In this document: positions 1 through 6,688 of the stretch, one piece after another
How positions within the stretch are numbered: position 1 is the first letter of the stretch
Layout of the letters: each line of letters starts with the position of its first letter
DNA from: Candidatus Kuenenia stuttgartensis
GTDB lineage: Bacteria; Planctomycetota; UBA1135; UBA2386
Assembly (NCBI GenBank): GCA_945861365.1
Contig: CAMAUH010000013.1
Location: 1-20,518, forward strand
Direction: 5' to 3'
Length of the DNA stretch: 20,518 nt
The notes under the pieces: generated by a model
Seen by the model: the letters and a program-made list of their open reading frames with translations, nothing else
Told to the model about the DNA's origin: nothing
Databases searched by the model: none
Program-made: the position numbers and the translations under genes

Positions 1-1088
1 ACCGCTGGGAGAACGTGCACGACCTCGCGGCGATCTACCGCTGCGAGCCGATGGCCGCGGCCCTGCGCGCGTTCCTGCAGCAGCGCGCGGCGGCCGGACA
101 GGGCTTCGATGTCGCCCACGTCCACCATCTGACCGGCATGTCCACGGACTCGCTGCAGGTGTTGGCCGAAGCCGCCGTGCCCACCGTGATGACGCTGCAC
201 GACTACTGGCTGTTCTGCCCGCGCGGCCAGATGTTCCATCGCCGCGAGGAGCGCTGCGAAACCGCGACCCTGCAGCGCTGCGGCGAGTGCCTGCAGGCCA
301 CATTCCCGTGGTGGCTGCGCGACGACAACCGCAGCGCCGAGGTGGCGCGCGTGCACGCCGAGGCGCTGCGAGCACTGGCGCTACCCCAGCGGCTCGTGGT
401 GCCGAGCGCCCGCGCGATCCCGCCGTTCACGGCCCTGGGGGTGCCCGAAGGTCGCTTCTGCGTGGTCGAGAACGGGGTCGACACCGAACGGCTGCAGCAG
501 CTGGCCGCGCCGGCCGCAGGCCCTGGCCCGCTGCGGCTGGGCTACTTCGGCACAGTGATGCCCAGCAAGGGCCTGCATGTGCTGCTCGACGCCATGGCCC
601 GGCTGCCGCGTGGCCTCGCCACCCTGCACATCCACGGCAATGTCGTGCCCTACCACGGCGACGAGAGCTACGCGAGCCGTTGCTTCCAGCGCCTGCAGCC
701 TGGTGCCGGAGTGCAGTACTTCGGCCCCTATGGGCTCGACGACCTGCCAGCGCTGATGGGCGGAATCGACGTGCTGGCGGCACCGGCACTGTGGCACGAG
801 GCGTTCGGCTTGACCGTACGCGAGGCCCTGGCCGCTGGGCGCCCGGTCCTGGTCAGCCGGGTCGGGGGGCTCCAGGACGCCGTGGTCGATGGCGAACAGG
901 GCTTCGTCCTCGAACCGGGCGACGTCGGCGCCTGGGCCACCGCGATCGAACGCCTCGCCCGCGACCGCGGGGAGGTGTCGAGGCTGTCCCGTTCGGCCCG
1001 TCCACGGGCCCGCGGTTTCGCGCCGATGGCCGCGGATCTGCTGACGATCTACGCCGAAGCTTGCGGACTGCGGTCCACCACAACTTGA
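1..1088 (+). CDS. Glycosyltransferase family 4 (GT-B), 5'-truncated by window edge
   Basis: Transfers a sugar from a nucleotide-sugar donor, probably in surface polysaccharide or cell-wall glycan synthesis; acceptor and donor cannot be read from the sequence. The reading frame is open to the left edge (from base 3) and the first GTG at base 15 is inside the domain, so the true start lies outside the window. Counting from that GTG (357 residues to the stop), the visible N-terminal Rossmann half has DVAHVHHLTGMS (32-43) and HDYWLFCPRGQ (62-72), followed by a Cys cluster (C68, C81, C89, C92) seen in some GT4 proteins. The C-terminal half starts near LRLGYFGTVMPSKG (173-186). It carries the retaining-GT4 EX7E motif, E262 to E270 in HEAFGLTVREALAAGRPV, where the donor is bound. 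The next gene follows on the same strand after a candidate promoter. Confidence 0.88.
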   Translation, partial: RWENVHDLAAIYRCEPMAAALRAFLQQRAAAGQGFDVAHVHHLTGMSTDSLQVLAEAAVPTVMTLHDYWLFCPRGQMFHRREERCETATLQRCGECLQATFPWWLRDDNRSAEVARVHAEALRALALPQRLVVPSARAIPPFTALGVPEGRFCVVENGVDTERLQQLAAPAAGPGPLRLGYFGTVMPSKGLHVLLDAMARLPRGLATLHIHGNVVPYHGDESYASRCFQRLQPGAGVQYFGPYGLDDLPALMGGIDVLAAPALWHEAFGLTVREALAAGRPVLVSRVGGLQDAVVDGEQGFVLEPGDVGAWATAIERLARDRGEVSRLSRSARPRARGFAPMAADLLTIYAEACGLRSTTT

Positions 1089-1114
1089 CCGGGTTGGGGG
1101 CGAGGTCCTAGTCT
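1085..1114 (+). promoter_or_regulatory. Candidate sigma-70-type promoter for the TPR/alphaCTD gene
   Basis: TTGACC at 1085-1090 matches five of six bases of the -35 consensus. It is followed 18 bases later by TAGTCT (1109-1114), which keeps the T-A....T core of a -10 box. Transcription would begin near 1121 in CCTTTTGTG, just before the ATG at 1134. The TTGACC overlaps the stop codon of the glycosyltransferase gene. The element was found by eye only. The same TTGACC-to-CCTTTT spacing recurs upstream of tig. Confidence 0.45.
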
Positions 1115-1190
1115 CCGCGACCTTTTGTGTGCCATGGCCGAAACCGACAGTCGTCGGTCGCGGGCCGCGGCCGAGCTTGCATTCATCCCG

Positions 1191-2507
1191 ATGACGGACA
1201 CGGTCACGAACGCCCCCATCCCTTCGCTCGACCCCGCCTCGCTGCTGTCCGGCGACCTGACGCCGACCAAGCTGGACGCCTTCCGCGCCGCGGTCTTCCA
1301 ATCGGTCGACACGCTGCAGCAGCTGCGCGACTGGTTGCAGGATCCGCGCGCGAAGGGGACCGCACGCGGTGTCGCGCTGTGGGCGCTAGGCCGTCACGCC
1401 GAGGCCGCCACGTTGCTGGCAGCCGACAAGACCAACCCGGTCGTCGCACTGTGCCTCGCCAGCAGCCTTGCCGCGATGGGCAAGCTGGACGAAGCCGCGA
1501 AGCTGCTGTCGCGCCGCGAATCGGATGCCGGCCAGGCCCTGGTGTGGCTGCGCGCTCTCGATGCAGCCAACGACGGTGAGCGCATGGCGAAGGACAGCGA
1601 GAAGCTGCAGCCGATGCTCAGCGAGGCGGACCAGAAGTACTTCACGGGCCGCGTGCACGAGATGAACCACGACCTCGGCCAGGCGATCGCCTGCTACGAC
1701 GAGGTGCTGTCGCAGGACAACAACCACAAGCAGGCCCTGTTCCGCCTGGCGCTGAACGTGGATCTGCACGGCGAAGACGAAGAAGCGCGCGAACTGTACG
1801 AACGCGCCCTCATGTCGCCGCCGGTCAACGTCGCCTGCGTCGTCAACCTCGGCATCCTGTACGAGGACATGGGCAACTACCGCCGCGCCATGCAGTGCTT
1901 CGACCTGGCGCTGCAAGCCAACCCGGAGAACGCCCGCGCGCGCCTCTATCGCCGCGACGCCGCCGCCGCGTTGAACATGTACTACGACGAGGACCAGGAG
2001 CGCCGCGACGACAAGCGCAACAAGCTGCTGCGCACGCCGATCAACGACTTCGAGCTCTCGGTCCGCAGCCGCAACTGCCTCGCGAAGATGAACATTCGCA
2101 CGTTGGGCGACCTCGTCAAGAAGACCGAGGCGGAGCTGCTCAGCTACAAGAACTTCGGCGAGACGTCGCTGACCGAGATCAAGGAGATCCTGAAGAACAA
2201 GGGCCTCCGCCTCGGCATGACGGCCGACGAACTGATGAGCAAGGACCTTGGCGAGCTGTCGGAGCCCGCCGCGCCGACGCTGGAGCAACCGGATCCGAAC
2301 AGCCCGGACCCGTCGCGCCGGCCCATCAGCGAACTCGACCTGTCGGTGCGTTCGCGCCGCATCGTCGACCTGCTGAAGATCCGCACCATCGGCGACCTCG
2401 CGCAGAAGACCGAGGCCGAGTTGCTGGCGTGCCCGAACTTCGGCCAGACCTCGCTGAACGAGATCAAGACCAAGCTCGACGAGTTCGGCCTGTCGCTGCG
2501 CGGCTGA
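1191..2507 (+). CDS. TPR protein with two RNA polymerase alpha C-terminal-like domains
   Basis: 438 residues from ATG 1191. Upstream in-frame starts at ATG 1134 and TTG 1125 are possible; the 1134 start would fit the candidate promoter, while 1191 begins where the sequence looks protein-like. Helical repeats, at least two of them TPR-like, span about 155-260 (ACYDEVLSQDNNHKQALFRL; VVNLGILYEDMGNYRRAMQC). Two tandem alphaCTD-like helix-hairpin domains follow at about 283-341 (LSVRSRNCLAKM, NFGETSLTEIK) and 377-436 (LSVRSRRIVDLL, NFGQTSLNEIK). In E. coli RpoA the equivalent surface (R265, N268, C269, G296, K298, S299) contacts minor-groove DNA and activators. Domain 1 keeps R292, N295, C296, G323 and S326 but has Thr for K298. 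Domain 2 keeps the Arg but has R and I for N268/C269. There is no polymerase-assembly domain, so this is not RpoA. A role in transcription or nucleic-acid binding is inferred; TPRs suggest protein partners. No signal peptide is visible. Confidence 0.85.
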   Translation: MTDTVTNAPIPSLDPASLLSGDLTPTKLDAFRAAVFQSVDTLQQLRDWLQDPRAKGTARGVALWALGRHAEAATLLAADKTNPVVALCLASSLAAMGKLDEAAKLLSRRESDAGQALVWLRALDAANDGERMAKDSEKLQPMLSEADQKYFTGRVHEMNHDLGQAIACYDEVLSQDNNHKQALFRLALNVDLHGEDEEARELYERALMSPPVNVACVVNLGILYEDMGNYRRAMQCFDLALQANPENARARLYRRDAAAALNMYYDEDQERRDDKRNKLLRTPINDFELSVRSRNCLAKMNIRTLGDLVKKTEAELLSYKNFGETSLTEIKEILKNKGLRLGMTADELMSKDLGELSEPAAPTLEQPDPNSPDPSRRPISELDLSVRSRRIVDLLKIRTIGDLAQKTEAELLACPNFGQTSLNEIKTKLDEFGLSLRG

Positions 2508-2615
2508 GAGCCTGGAAGAAGATGATGCTACAGGCTCTCAGGTTGCCCTCTGTGGCCGCAGTCGCGGCCACGCAGAGCTCGAGAAACCGATCGTTTCTCG
2601 AGCTCTGAGAGAGCC
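2504..2615 (+). repeat. Cluster of three perfect inverted repeats in the ruvA leader
   Basis: Almost the whole spacer before ruvA is made of inverted repeats. IR1: CTGAGAGCCTG (2504-2514) with CAGGCTCTCAG (2531-2541), 11 bp with a 16-base loop, overlapping the upstream stop codon. IR2: GTGGCCGC (2552-2559) with GCGGCCAC (2564-2571), 8 bp with a 4-base loop. IR3: CAGAGCTCGAGAAAC (2573-2587) with GTTTCTCGAGCTCTG (2593-2607), 15 bp with a 5-base loop. Alternative pairings exist: GGCTCTC in IR1 can pair with GAGAGCC at 2609-2615, and CTCTG (2548-2552) with CAGAG of IR3. No T-tract follows, so a simple intrinsic terminator is unlikely. Base composition is about 60% GC by hand count, lower than the neighbouring genes. 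It may be a regulatory RNA structure or a small repeat element. Confidence 0.7.
2522..2608 (+). CDS. Possible 28-codon leader ORF inside the ruvA leader hairpins
   Basis: ATG ATG at 2522 is preceded by a purine stretch (GGAAGAAG) and opens a 28-residue frame ending in TGA at 2606-2608. It runs through all three inverted repeats and stops 13 bases before the ruvA ATG. Its codons (CTA, AGG, AGA, TTT, TCT) are unlike those of the neighbouring genes. The peptide resembles no family I recognise, has no run of a single amino acid and is not obviously a membrane protein. It may be a chance frame within a repeat; its only support is the start context and its position over competing hairpins, the arrangement expected of a translation-coupled attenuator. 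Confidence 0.2.
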   Translation: MMLQALRLPSVAAVAATQSSRNRSFLEL

Positions 2616-2621
2616 GCGAAG

Positions 2622-3212
2622 ATGTACGACCACCTGCTCGGGGAAGTCGTCGAGAAGCAGACGTCACGTGCGGTCGTTCGCTGCGGTGGCGTCGGCTACG
2701 AGGTGCGCATCAGCATCAACTCGGCGAGCGGCCTGCAGGTCGGCACCACTTGCACGGTCTACACGCTGCTGCACGTCGTCGACGGCATGCCCTCGCTGCT
2801 CGGGTTCGCGACGCGGGCCGAACGCGAACTCGCCCGCCGCCTGCTCGCGGTCAGCGGCGTCGGCCCGTCGATCGCGCTGGCCCTCTTGAGCGTGTTCTCG
2901 CCCACCGACCTGGCGCAGGCGATCACCCGCGGCGACGCCGTCGCATTGAAAGCGGTGAAGGGCGTCGGCCAGAAGACCGCGGAGCGCTTGTGCCTCGAGC
3001 TGCGCGACGTGATGCAGAAGCTCGACCTGCAGCCGAACGAACCCGGATCTCGCCCGCTGCCGAACCAGTCCACCGACGACGCGATCGCGGCCCTGGTCAC
3101 GCTCGGCTACAGCGAGAAGGACGCCCGCGACAAGGTCGATCGCATCCGCCGCCGCAACGATGGCGCCAGCGCGGACACCGAGAGCCTGGTCAAGGCCGTG
3201 CTGCAGATGTGA
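2622..3212 (+). CDS. ruvA: Holliday junction branch migration protein RuvA
   Basis: 196 residues, close to the usual RuvA length of about 200. RuvA binds four-way DNA junctions as a tetramer and loads the RuvB motor for branch migration in recombinational repair. The N-terminal OB-fold domain includes CGGVGYEV (21-28). Two helix-hairpin-helix motifs follow, SGVGPSIALALLS (78-90) and KGVGQKTAERLCLELRD (113-129), which contact the junction backbone. After a short acidic and proline-containing linker (about 136-150), the small RuvB-contacting domain starts at TDDAIAALVTLGYSEKDA (151-168). The ATG at 2622 directly precedes the conserved N-terminus and there is no strong Shine-Dalgarno. ruvB and ruvC are not beside it, unlike the classic ruvCAB order. 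It ends 12 bases before the convergent mnmG stop. Confidence 0.95.
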   Translation: MYDHLLGEVVEKQTSRAVVRCGGVGYEVRISINSASGLQVGTTCTVYTLLHVVDGMPSLLGFATRAERELARRLLAVSGVGPSIALALLSVFSPTDLAQAITRGDAVALKAVKGVGQKTAERLCLELRDVMQKLDLQPNEPGSRPLPNQSTDDAIAALVTLGYSEKDARDKVDRIRRRNDGASADTESLVKAVLQM

Positions 3213-3224
3213 GCTGGCGGACGC

Positions 3225-5033
3225 CTACCTCGCGAGCATCACCAGCAACAGCTGCACGTCCGCCTGCCGCACACCGGCGATGCGCGACGCCTCGCCCAAC
3301 GTGAGCGGCCGGCGCTGCTGCAGCCGTGCGCGCGCCTCGTTGCTGAGCCCGACCACGCCTGCGTAGTCGAAGGCGGCAGGGATGCGCTTGGCCTCCATGC
3401 GGGTCAAGCGCTCGACCTCCATGGCCTGCCGTTCGATGTAGCCCGCATACTTCACCTCCGCCTCGACCTCCGAGCGCTCCGCCGGCGACAACTGCATCGC
3501 CGCGAACGTCGGGTCCATCGCCGCGATCGCGGCGAGATCGATCTCTGGTCGCCGCAACCATTCGGTCAGCGACTTGCCCTGCTGCCGCTGCAGGTCCAAC
3601 CAGCGGCGCGCCGCGTTGATGCGTGCCTCCTTCTGCCGCACGGCATCGGCCTGCGCCGCCCCGACGAGGCCCAACCGTTCGCCGAGCAGGCTGAGCCGCC
3701 GATCCGCGTTGTCGCTGCGCAACAGCAGACGGAACTCGGCGCGACTCGTGAACATCCGGTACGGCTCCGTCGGGTTGACGCGACACAGGTCGTCGACCAT
3801 GACGCCGAGGTAGGCCGTCGCGCGATCGAACACGACCGGATCCAGACCCTGGGCGAAGCGCGCCGCGTTGAGGCCCGCGACGAGGCCCTGTCCTGCCGCT
3901 TCCTCGTAGCCACTGGTACCGTTGATCTGGCCCGCCGCGAACAGGCCGCGCAGCGCCGCCACCTGCAGGTCGCCGCGGATCTGCTCCGTGAGGATGTAGT
4001 CGTATTCGACCGCGTAGCCGGGCCGCAGCATCTCGACCTGCTCGAGCCCCGGGATGGTGCGCAGGAACTCGAGCTGCACGTCGGCGGGCAGGCTGGTGCT
4101 GACGCCGTTCGGGTAGATCTCGTCGGTGTCGCGGCCTTCCGGCTCGAGGAACACGGGATGCGAATCCTGGTCGGCGAAGCGCACGACCTTGTCCTCGACG
4201 CTCGGGCAGTAGCGCGGACCGGTGCCCTTGATGCGACCCTGGAACATCGGCGAGCGATGCGCGTGCGCGCGGATCAGCGCATGCGTCGCCGGCGTCGTGC
4301 GCGTCAGCCAGCACGGCAGCTGCTGGACTTCGAGGCGCTCCGTGCGGAACGAGAACGGCTGCGGCGGGTCATCACCGGGCTGCAGTTCGAGTCCCGAGAC
4401 ATCGATCGACGCGCGCGACAGCCGCGGCGGCGTCCCCGTCTTGTGGCGACCGAGGCGGATCCCGAAACCGCGCAGGGAATCGCTGATGCGCGCTGCCGGC
4501 GCTTCGCCATGGCGCCCGCCGGGCGACTCCCATTCGCCGGCGAACAACCGGCCACCGAGGAAGGTGCCCGTGGTCAACACCACCGCCGGGGCAGCGATGC
4601 GGGTACCGTCGCGCAGTTCGACGCCGGCGATGGCATCCCCCGTCGCATTCGCCAGCAAAGCCACGGCTTCGCCGGCGACCACCGTCAGGTTCGCGTAGCC
4701 GAGCACGCGCGCGACCATCGCGCGGTTGTAGGCGTCCCGATCACACTGCGCTCGCGGCGAACGCACCGCCGGCCCCTTGCTGGTGTTCAGCATGCGGAAC
4801 TGGATGCCGGTCTGGTCGGTCACGAGCCCCATCTCGCCGCCCAGTGCGTCGATCTCGCGCACCAGCTGCCCCTTCGCCAGCCCGCCGATGGCCGGGTTGC
4901 ACGACATGCGGCCGATCGCCGCCGGATCGAGCACCACCATCGCGGTGCGGCGGCCCAGCCGCGCCGCGGCGGTCGCGGCCTCGACACCGGCATGGCCGCC
5001 GCCGACAACCAGCACGTCGAAATCGCGATTCAC
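3225..5033 (-). CDS. mnmG: tRNA uridine-5-carboxymethylaminomethyl synthase subunit MnmG (GidA)
   Basis: FAD-dependent enzyme that, with the GTPase MnmE, installs the cmnm5 or nm5 group on wobble U34 of several tRNAs using methylene-THF and NADH. I prefer GTG 5033 (602 residues): translation then starts MNRDFDVLVVGGGHAG, with the dinucleotide fold at residues 6-16. A TTG at 5069 would add 12 residues that do not look conserved. Conserved blocks visible are CNPAIGGLAKGQLVREIDAL (C45 equals the family cysteine), MLNTSKGPAVRSPRAQCDRD, TGTFLGG (155-161), RHKTGTPPRL (196-205) and GPRYCPSVEDKVVRF (C276, the second catalytic cysteine). The C-terminal MnmE- and tRNA-binding helical region is complete (AGYIERQ... 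to LLLVMLAR). MnmG is usually about 620-630 residues, so this one is slightly short. It diverges from the HEAT protein across a 196-base spacer. Confidence 0.95.
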   Translation of the reverse strand: MNRDFDVLVVGGGHAGVEAATAAARLGRRTAMVVLDPAAIGRMSCNPAIGGLAKGQLVREIDALGGEMGLVTDQTGIQFRMLNTSKGPAVRSPRAQCDRDAYNRAMVARVLGYANLTVVAGEAVALLANATGDAIAGVELRDGTRIAAPAVVLTTGTFLGGRLFAGEWESPGGRHGEAPAARISDSLRGFGIRLGRHKTGTPPRLSRASIDVSGLELQPGDDPPQPFSFRTERLEVQQLPCWLTRTTPATHALIRAHAHRSPMFQGRIKGTGPRYCPSVEDKVVRFADQDSHPVFLEPEGRDTDEIYPNGVSTSLPADVQLEFLRTIPGLEQVEMLRPGYAVEYDYILTEQIRGDLQVAALRGLFAAGQINGTSGYEEAAGQGLVAGLNAARFAQGLDPVVFDRATAYLGVMVDDLCRVNPTEPYRMFTSRAEFRLLLRSDNADRRLSLLGERLGLVGAAQADAVRQKEARINAARRWLDLQRQQGKSLTEWLRRPEIDLAAIAAMDPTFAAMQLSPAERSEVEAEVKYAGYIERQAMEVERLTRMEAKRIPAAFDYAGVVGLSNEARARLQQRRPLTLGEASRIAGVRQADVQLLLVMLAR

Positions 5034-5037
5034 GGCG

Positions 5038-5054
5038 CTTCCGCTTAGCGGAAG
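5038..5054. promoter_or_regulatory. Palindrome covering the -10-like box of mnmG
   Basis: CTTCCGCTTAGCGGAAG is an 8-bp perfect inverted repeat with a single central base, ending 4 bases before the mnmG GTG (minus strand). Read on the minus strand it contains TAAGCG (5047-5042), close to the TAAGCT boxes at 5218 and 8708 and 8 bases from the start codon. It could be an operator over the mnmG promoter, or a tight hairpin blocking initiation. No known regulator site is recognised. Confidence 0.4.
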
Positions 5055-5075
5055 GTCGGCACCGCACAAGGGCCT

Positions 5076-5147
5076 TCAGACGATCGGCGTCGAGCGGGCG
5101 TAGATGGCGCGCAACAGCAGACGATGGCGGAGCACGTAGTTCCACAT
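5076..5147 (-). CDS. Possible 23-residue peptide upstream of mnmG
   Basis: A short minus-strand frame from ATG 5147 to TGA 5076-5078 begins MWNYVLRHRLLLRAIYAR. 21 of its 23 sense codons end in G or C, as expected for coding DNA in this genome, and its W, N, Y and I content is not typical of a chance frame in GC-rich DNA. It lies 42 bases before the mnmG start. It may be a leader peptide, a small basic amphipathic protein, or noise. I recognise no family and see no clear ribosome binding site. Confidence 0.2.
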   Translation of the reverse strand: MWNYVLRHRLLLRAIYARSTPIV

Positions 5148-5217
5148 GGACCGTGGATCGGCACGGGAGGCCCCGCGACTGCAGGCGCGGCGCTTCCGTT
5201 CTCACCGGCCTTGTGCC

Positions 5218-5223
5218 TAAGCT
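5218..5223 (+). promoter_or_regulatory. Candidate -10 box (TAAGCT) directly before the HEAT-repeat gene
   Basis: TAAGCT keeps the T-A....T core of a -10 hexamer and ends 6 bases before ATG 5230, so transcription would start at or next to the start codon and give a leaderless mRNA. The -35 region (TTCCGT at 5194-5199) is a poor match. The same hexamer occurs in the clpX leader at 8708. Confidence 0.35.
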
Positions 5224-5229
5224 GCCGCG

Positions 5230-6540
5230 ATGTCCGTCCGTCGCTCGCTGCAAGCCCTCGCCGCCGCACTGGCCGCTGGCGCGATCCTGTCGGCCCAGAC
5301 CCCGCTGGCCGACCTCGCCAAGCTCGCACGCCAGCGAGCCGAACGCGCCCGCCCCACCCAGCAGAAGGCGATGGAGCCGTACTGGGCCGACCTGGTGCTC
5401 GACTATCGCAACAACATGCAGTTCCTCGACGGCAAGATCGCCGAGGTTGCGGCCCTGGGCGAGAGCATCGTGCCCCTGCTGCTCGAGAAGCTGCAGCCTG
5501 CACAGGGTGGCGAGAAGGACCGCAACCTGGCGGGCAACTGCCGGCGGGTGCTGGAGAAGCTCGACCCCGCGTCGTTCGTCGATGCCCTTGCCGAGCTCGC
5601 GAACGGCACCAACGAGACCGCGCGCGGGGAAGCGATCCGCCTGCTGGGCCACGCCGCGACGCCGACGGCCACCAACCTGTTGGTCGAACTCGTGGACCGC
5701 AACACCGGCGAAGACCGGCGCCTCGTGCTGCGCTCCCTCAAGCAACAGAAGGCTGCCAGCGCCGCCCCGAAGCTGGTCGGCATGCTCGGCTCCTCGGACC
5801 GCCAGGTGCGCGAGGACGTGCTCGGCTACCTGATCGCGGCGCACCCGAGCCAGGTCGCCGACACGGTGGCGCAGGCCCTGGCCGGGGAACGCGACAACAA
5901 GCTGCTGCCGCTCTACGTCGACTACTTCGAAGCCGCGGTGCGCGGACACGATGCCGCCGCGCGCGCCCTGCTGCCGCTGCTCGACCGCGAGCGGCTCAGT
6001 TGGGAGGACACCAAGCGCCTGGTCTCGGCCCTGGCCACCGTCGCGCCACAGAACCACGAGCCGACCACCAAGCGGCTGCACGAGCTGATCGACAGCGGCG
6101 AGACCAGTTCGCTGGGCGTCCAGGCGGCGCTGTCCCTGCGCGCGCTCGGCGACGCCCGCGGCGTGCCGAAACTGAAGCGGGCGCTGGACGACCAGCTGCG
6201 CAAGCCCCAACGCAAGAAGGAAGCGACCCTGTACGAGCAGCGGGGCAACCTGTTGCTCGGCACCGAGGAGTACGCGGAAGCGCTGGCCGACTTCGAGAAG
6301 ATGCTGGAGAACAGCAGCAACGAAGGCGCGATGTCGCGGCGCGCCTACACCGGCATGATGCGCTGCGAAGCCCGCCGGAAGCGCATCGCCAACCTGACCA
6401 AGCTGATGAAGGCCTCGGCGATGTCGATCGCCGAAATCGAAGCGATCGGCGCCGAAGACCCGGTGTTCCAGGAGACCCTGCAGCAGGACAAGGTCCGCAC
6501 GTTCCTGCAGAACCTGGCCAAGGAACTCGGCGGCAAGTGA
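5230..6540 (+). CDS. Secreted HEAT-repeat protein with TPR-like C-terminal segment, function unknown
   Basis: 436 residues. The N-terminus (MSVRRSLQALAAALAAGAIL, ending SAQ) looks like a signal peptide with a basic start and hydrophobic core to about residue 22, cleavage near SAQ|T, so the mature protein is probably exported. No lipobox Cys is present. The body is alpha-helical HEAT-type repeat: ETARGEAIRLLGHAATPTAT, SAAPKLVGMLGSSDRQVRED and VQAALSLRALGDARGVPKL are typical helix pairs (about 129-148, 177-196, 298-315). A TPR-like pair follows at about 333-361 (LYEQRGNLLLGTEEYAEA). Such proteins are scaffolds; no catalytic motif is seen. It starts a plus-strand unit with a -10-like TAAGCT 6 bases upstream and diverges from mnmG. 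The tig gene follows after 148 bases. Confidence 0.75.
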   Translation: MSVRRSLQALAAALAAGAILSAQTPLADLAKLARQRAERARPTQQKAMEPYWADLVLDYRNNMQFLDGKIAEVAALGESIVPLLLEKLQPAQGGEKDRNLAGNCRRVLEKLDPASFVDALAELANGTNETARGEAIRLLGHAATPTATNLLVELVDRNTGEDRRLVLRSLKQQKAASAAPKLVGMLGSSDRQVREDVLGYLIAAHPSQVADTVAQALAGERDNKLLPLYVDYFEAAVRGHDAAARALLPLLDRERLSWEDTKRLVSALATVAPQNHEPTTKRLHELIDSGETSSLGVQAALSLRALGDARGVPKLKRALDDQLRKPQRKKEATLYEQRGNLLLGTEEYAEALADFEKMLENSSNEGAMSRRAYTGMMRCEARRKRIANLTKLMKASAMSIAEIEAIGAEDPVFQETLQQDKVRTFLQNLAKELGGK

Positions 6541-6545
6541 CGCGC

Positions 6546-6561
6546 GGGACCGCCCGGTCCC
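6546..6561 (+). other. Small GC hairpin after the HEAT-repeat gene
   Basis: GGGACC (6546-6551) pairs with GGTCCC (6556-6561) across a 4-base loop, 6 bases after the stop codon. No T-tract follows (next bases CCCATACTTG), so it would be at best a weak or factor-dependent terminator or an mRNA 3' end stabiliser. Confidence 0.3.
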
Positions 6562-6594
6562 CCATACTTGCAGCAACGAGGTCCAGGCGTCGCC

Positions 6595-6624
6595 TTGACC
6601 GTGCCCAGGGCACGCGCCAAGATG
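6595..6624 (+). promoter_or_regulatory. Candidate promoter for tig
   Basis: TTGACC at 6595-6600 is a good -35 box. 17 to 18 bases downstream lies a weak -10 candidate (CAAGAT at 6618-6623, or AAGATG one base later). CCTTTTCTTG starts at 6631, exactly 36 bases from the first T of TTGACC, the same spacing as at 1085/1121. The leader to ATG 6689 would be about 60 bases. The GTGCCC/GGGCAC pair between the boxes is too tight to be a useful hairpin. Confidence 0.4.
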
Positions 6625-6688
6625 GCCGCCCCTTTTCTTGCGCCAACCAGTTCGGGCTGGCGCTCGCATCCACCGCCAGGCAATCACC

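Noticed and set aside
2504..2615. tRNA or CRISPR-like array in the ruvA leader
   Set aside because: There is no cloverleaf with conserved T-loop, and no repeats with regular spacers; only three unrelated inverted repeats.
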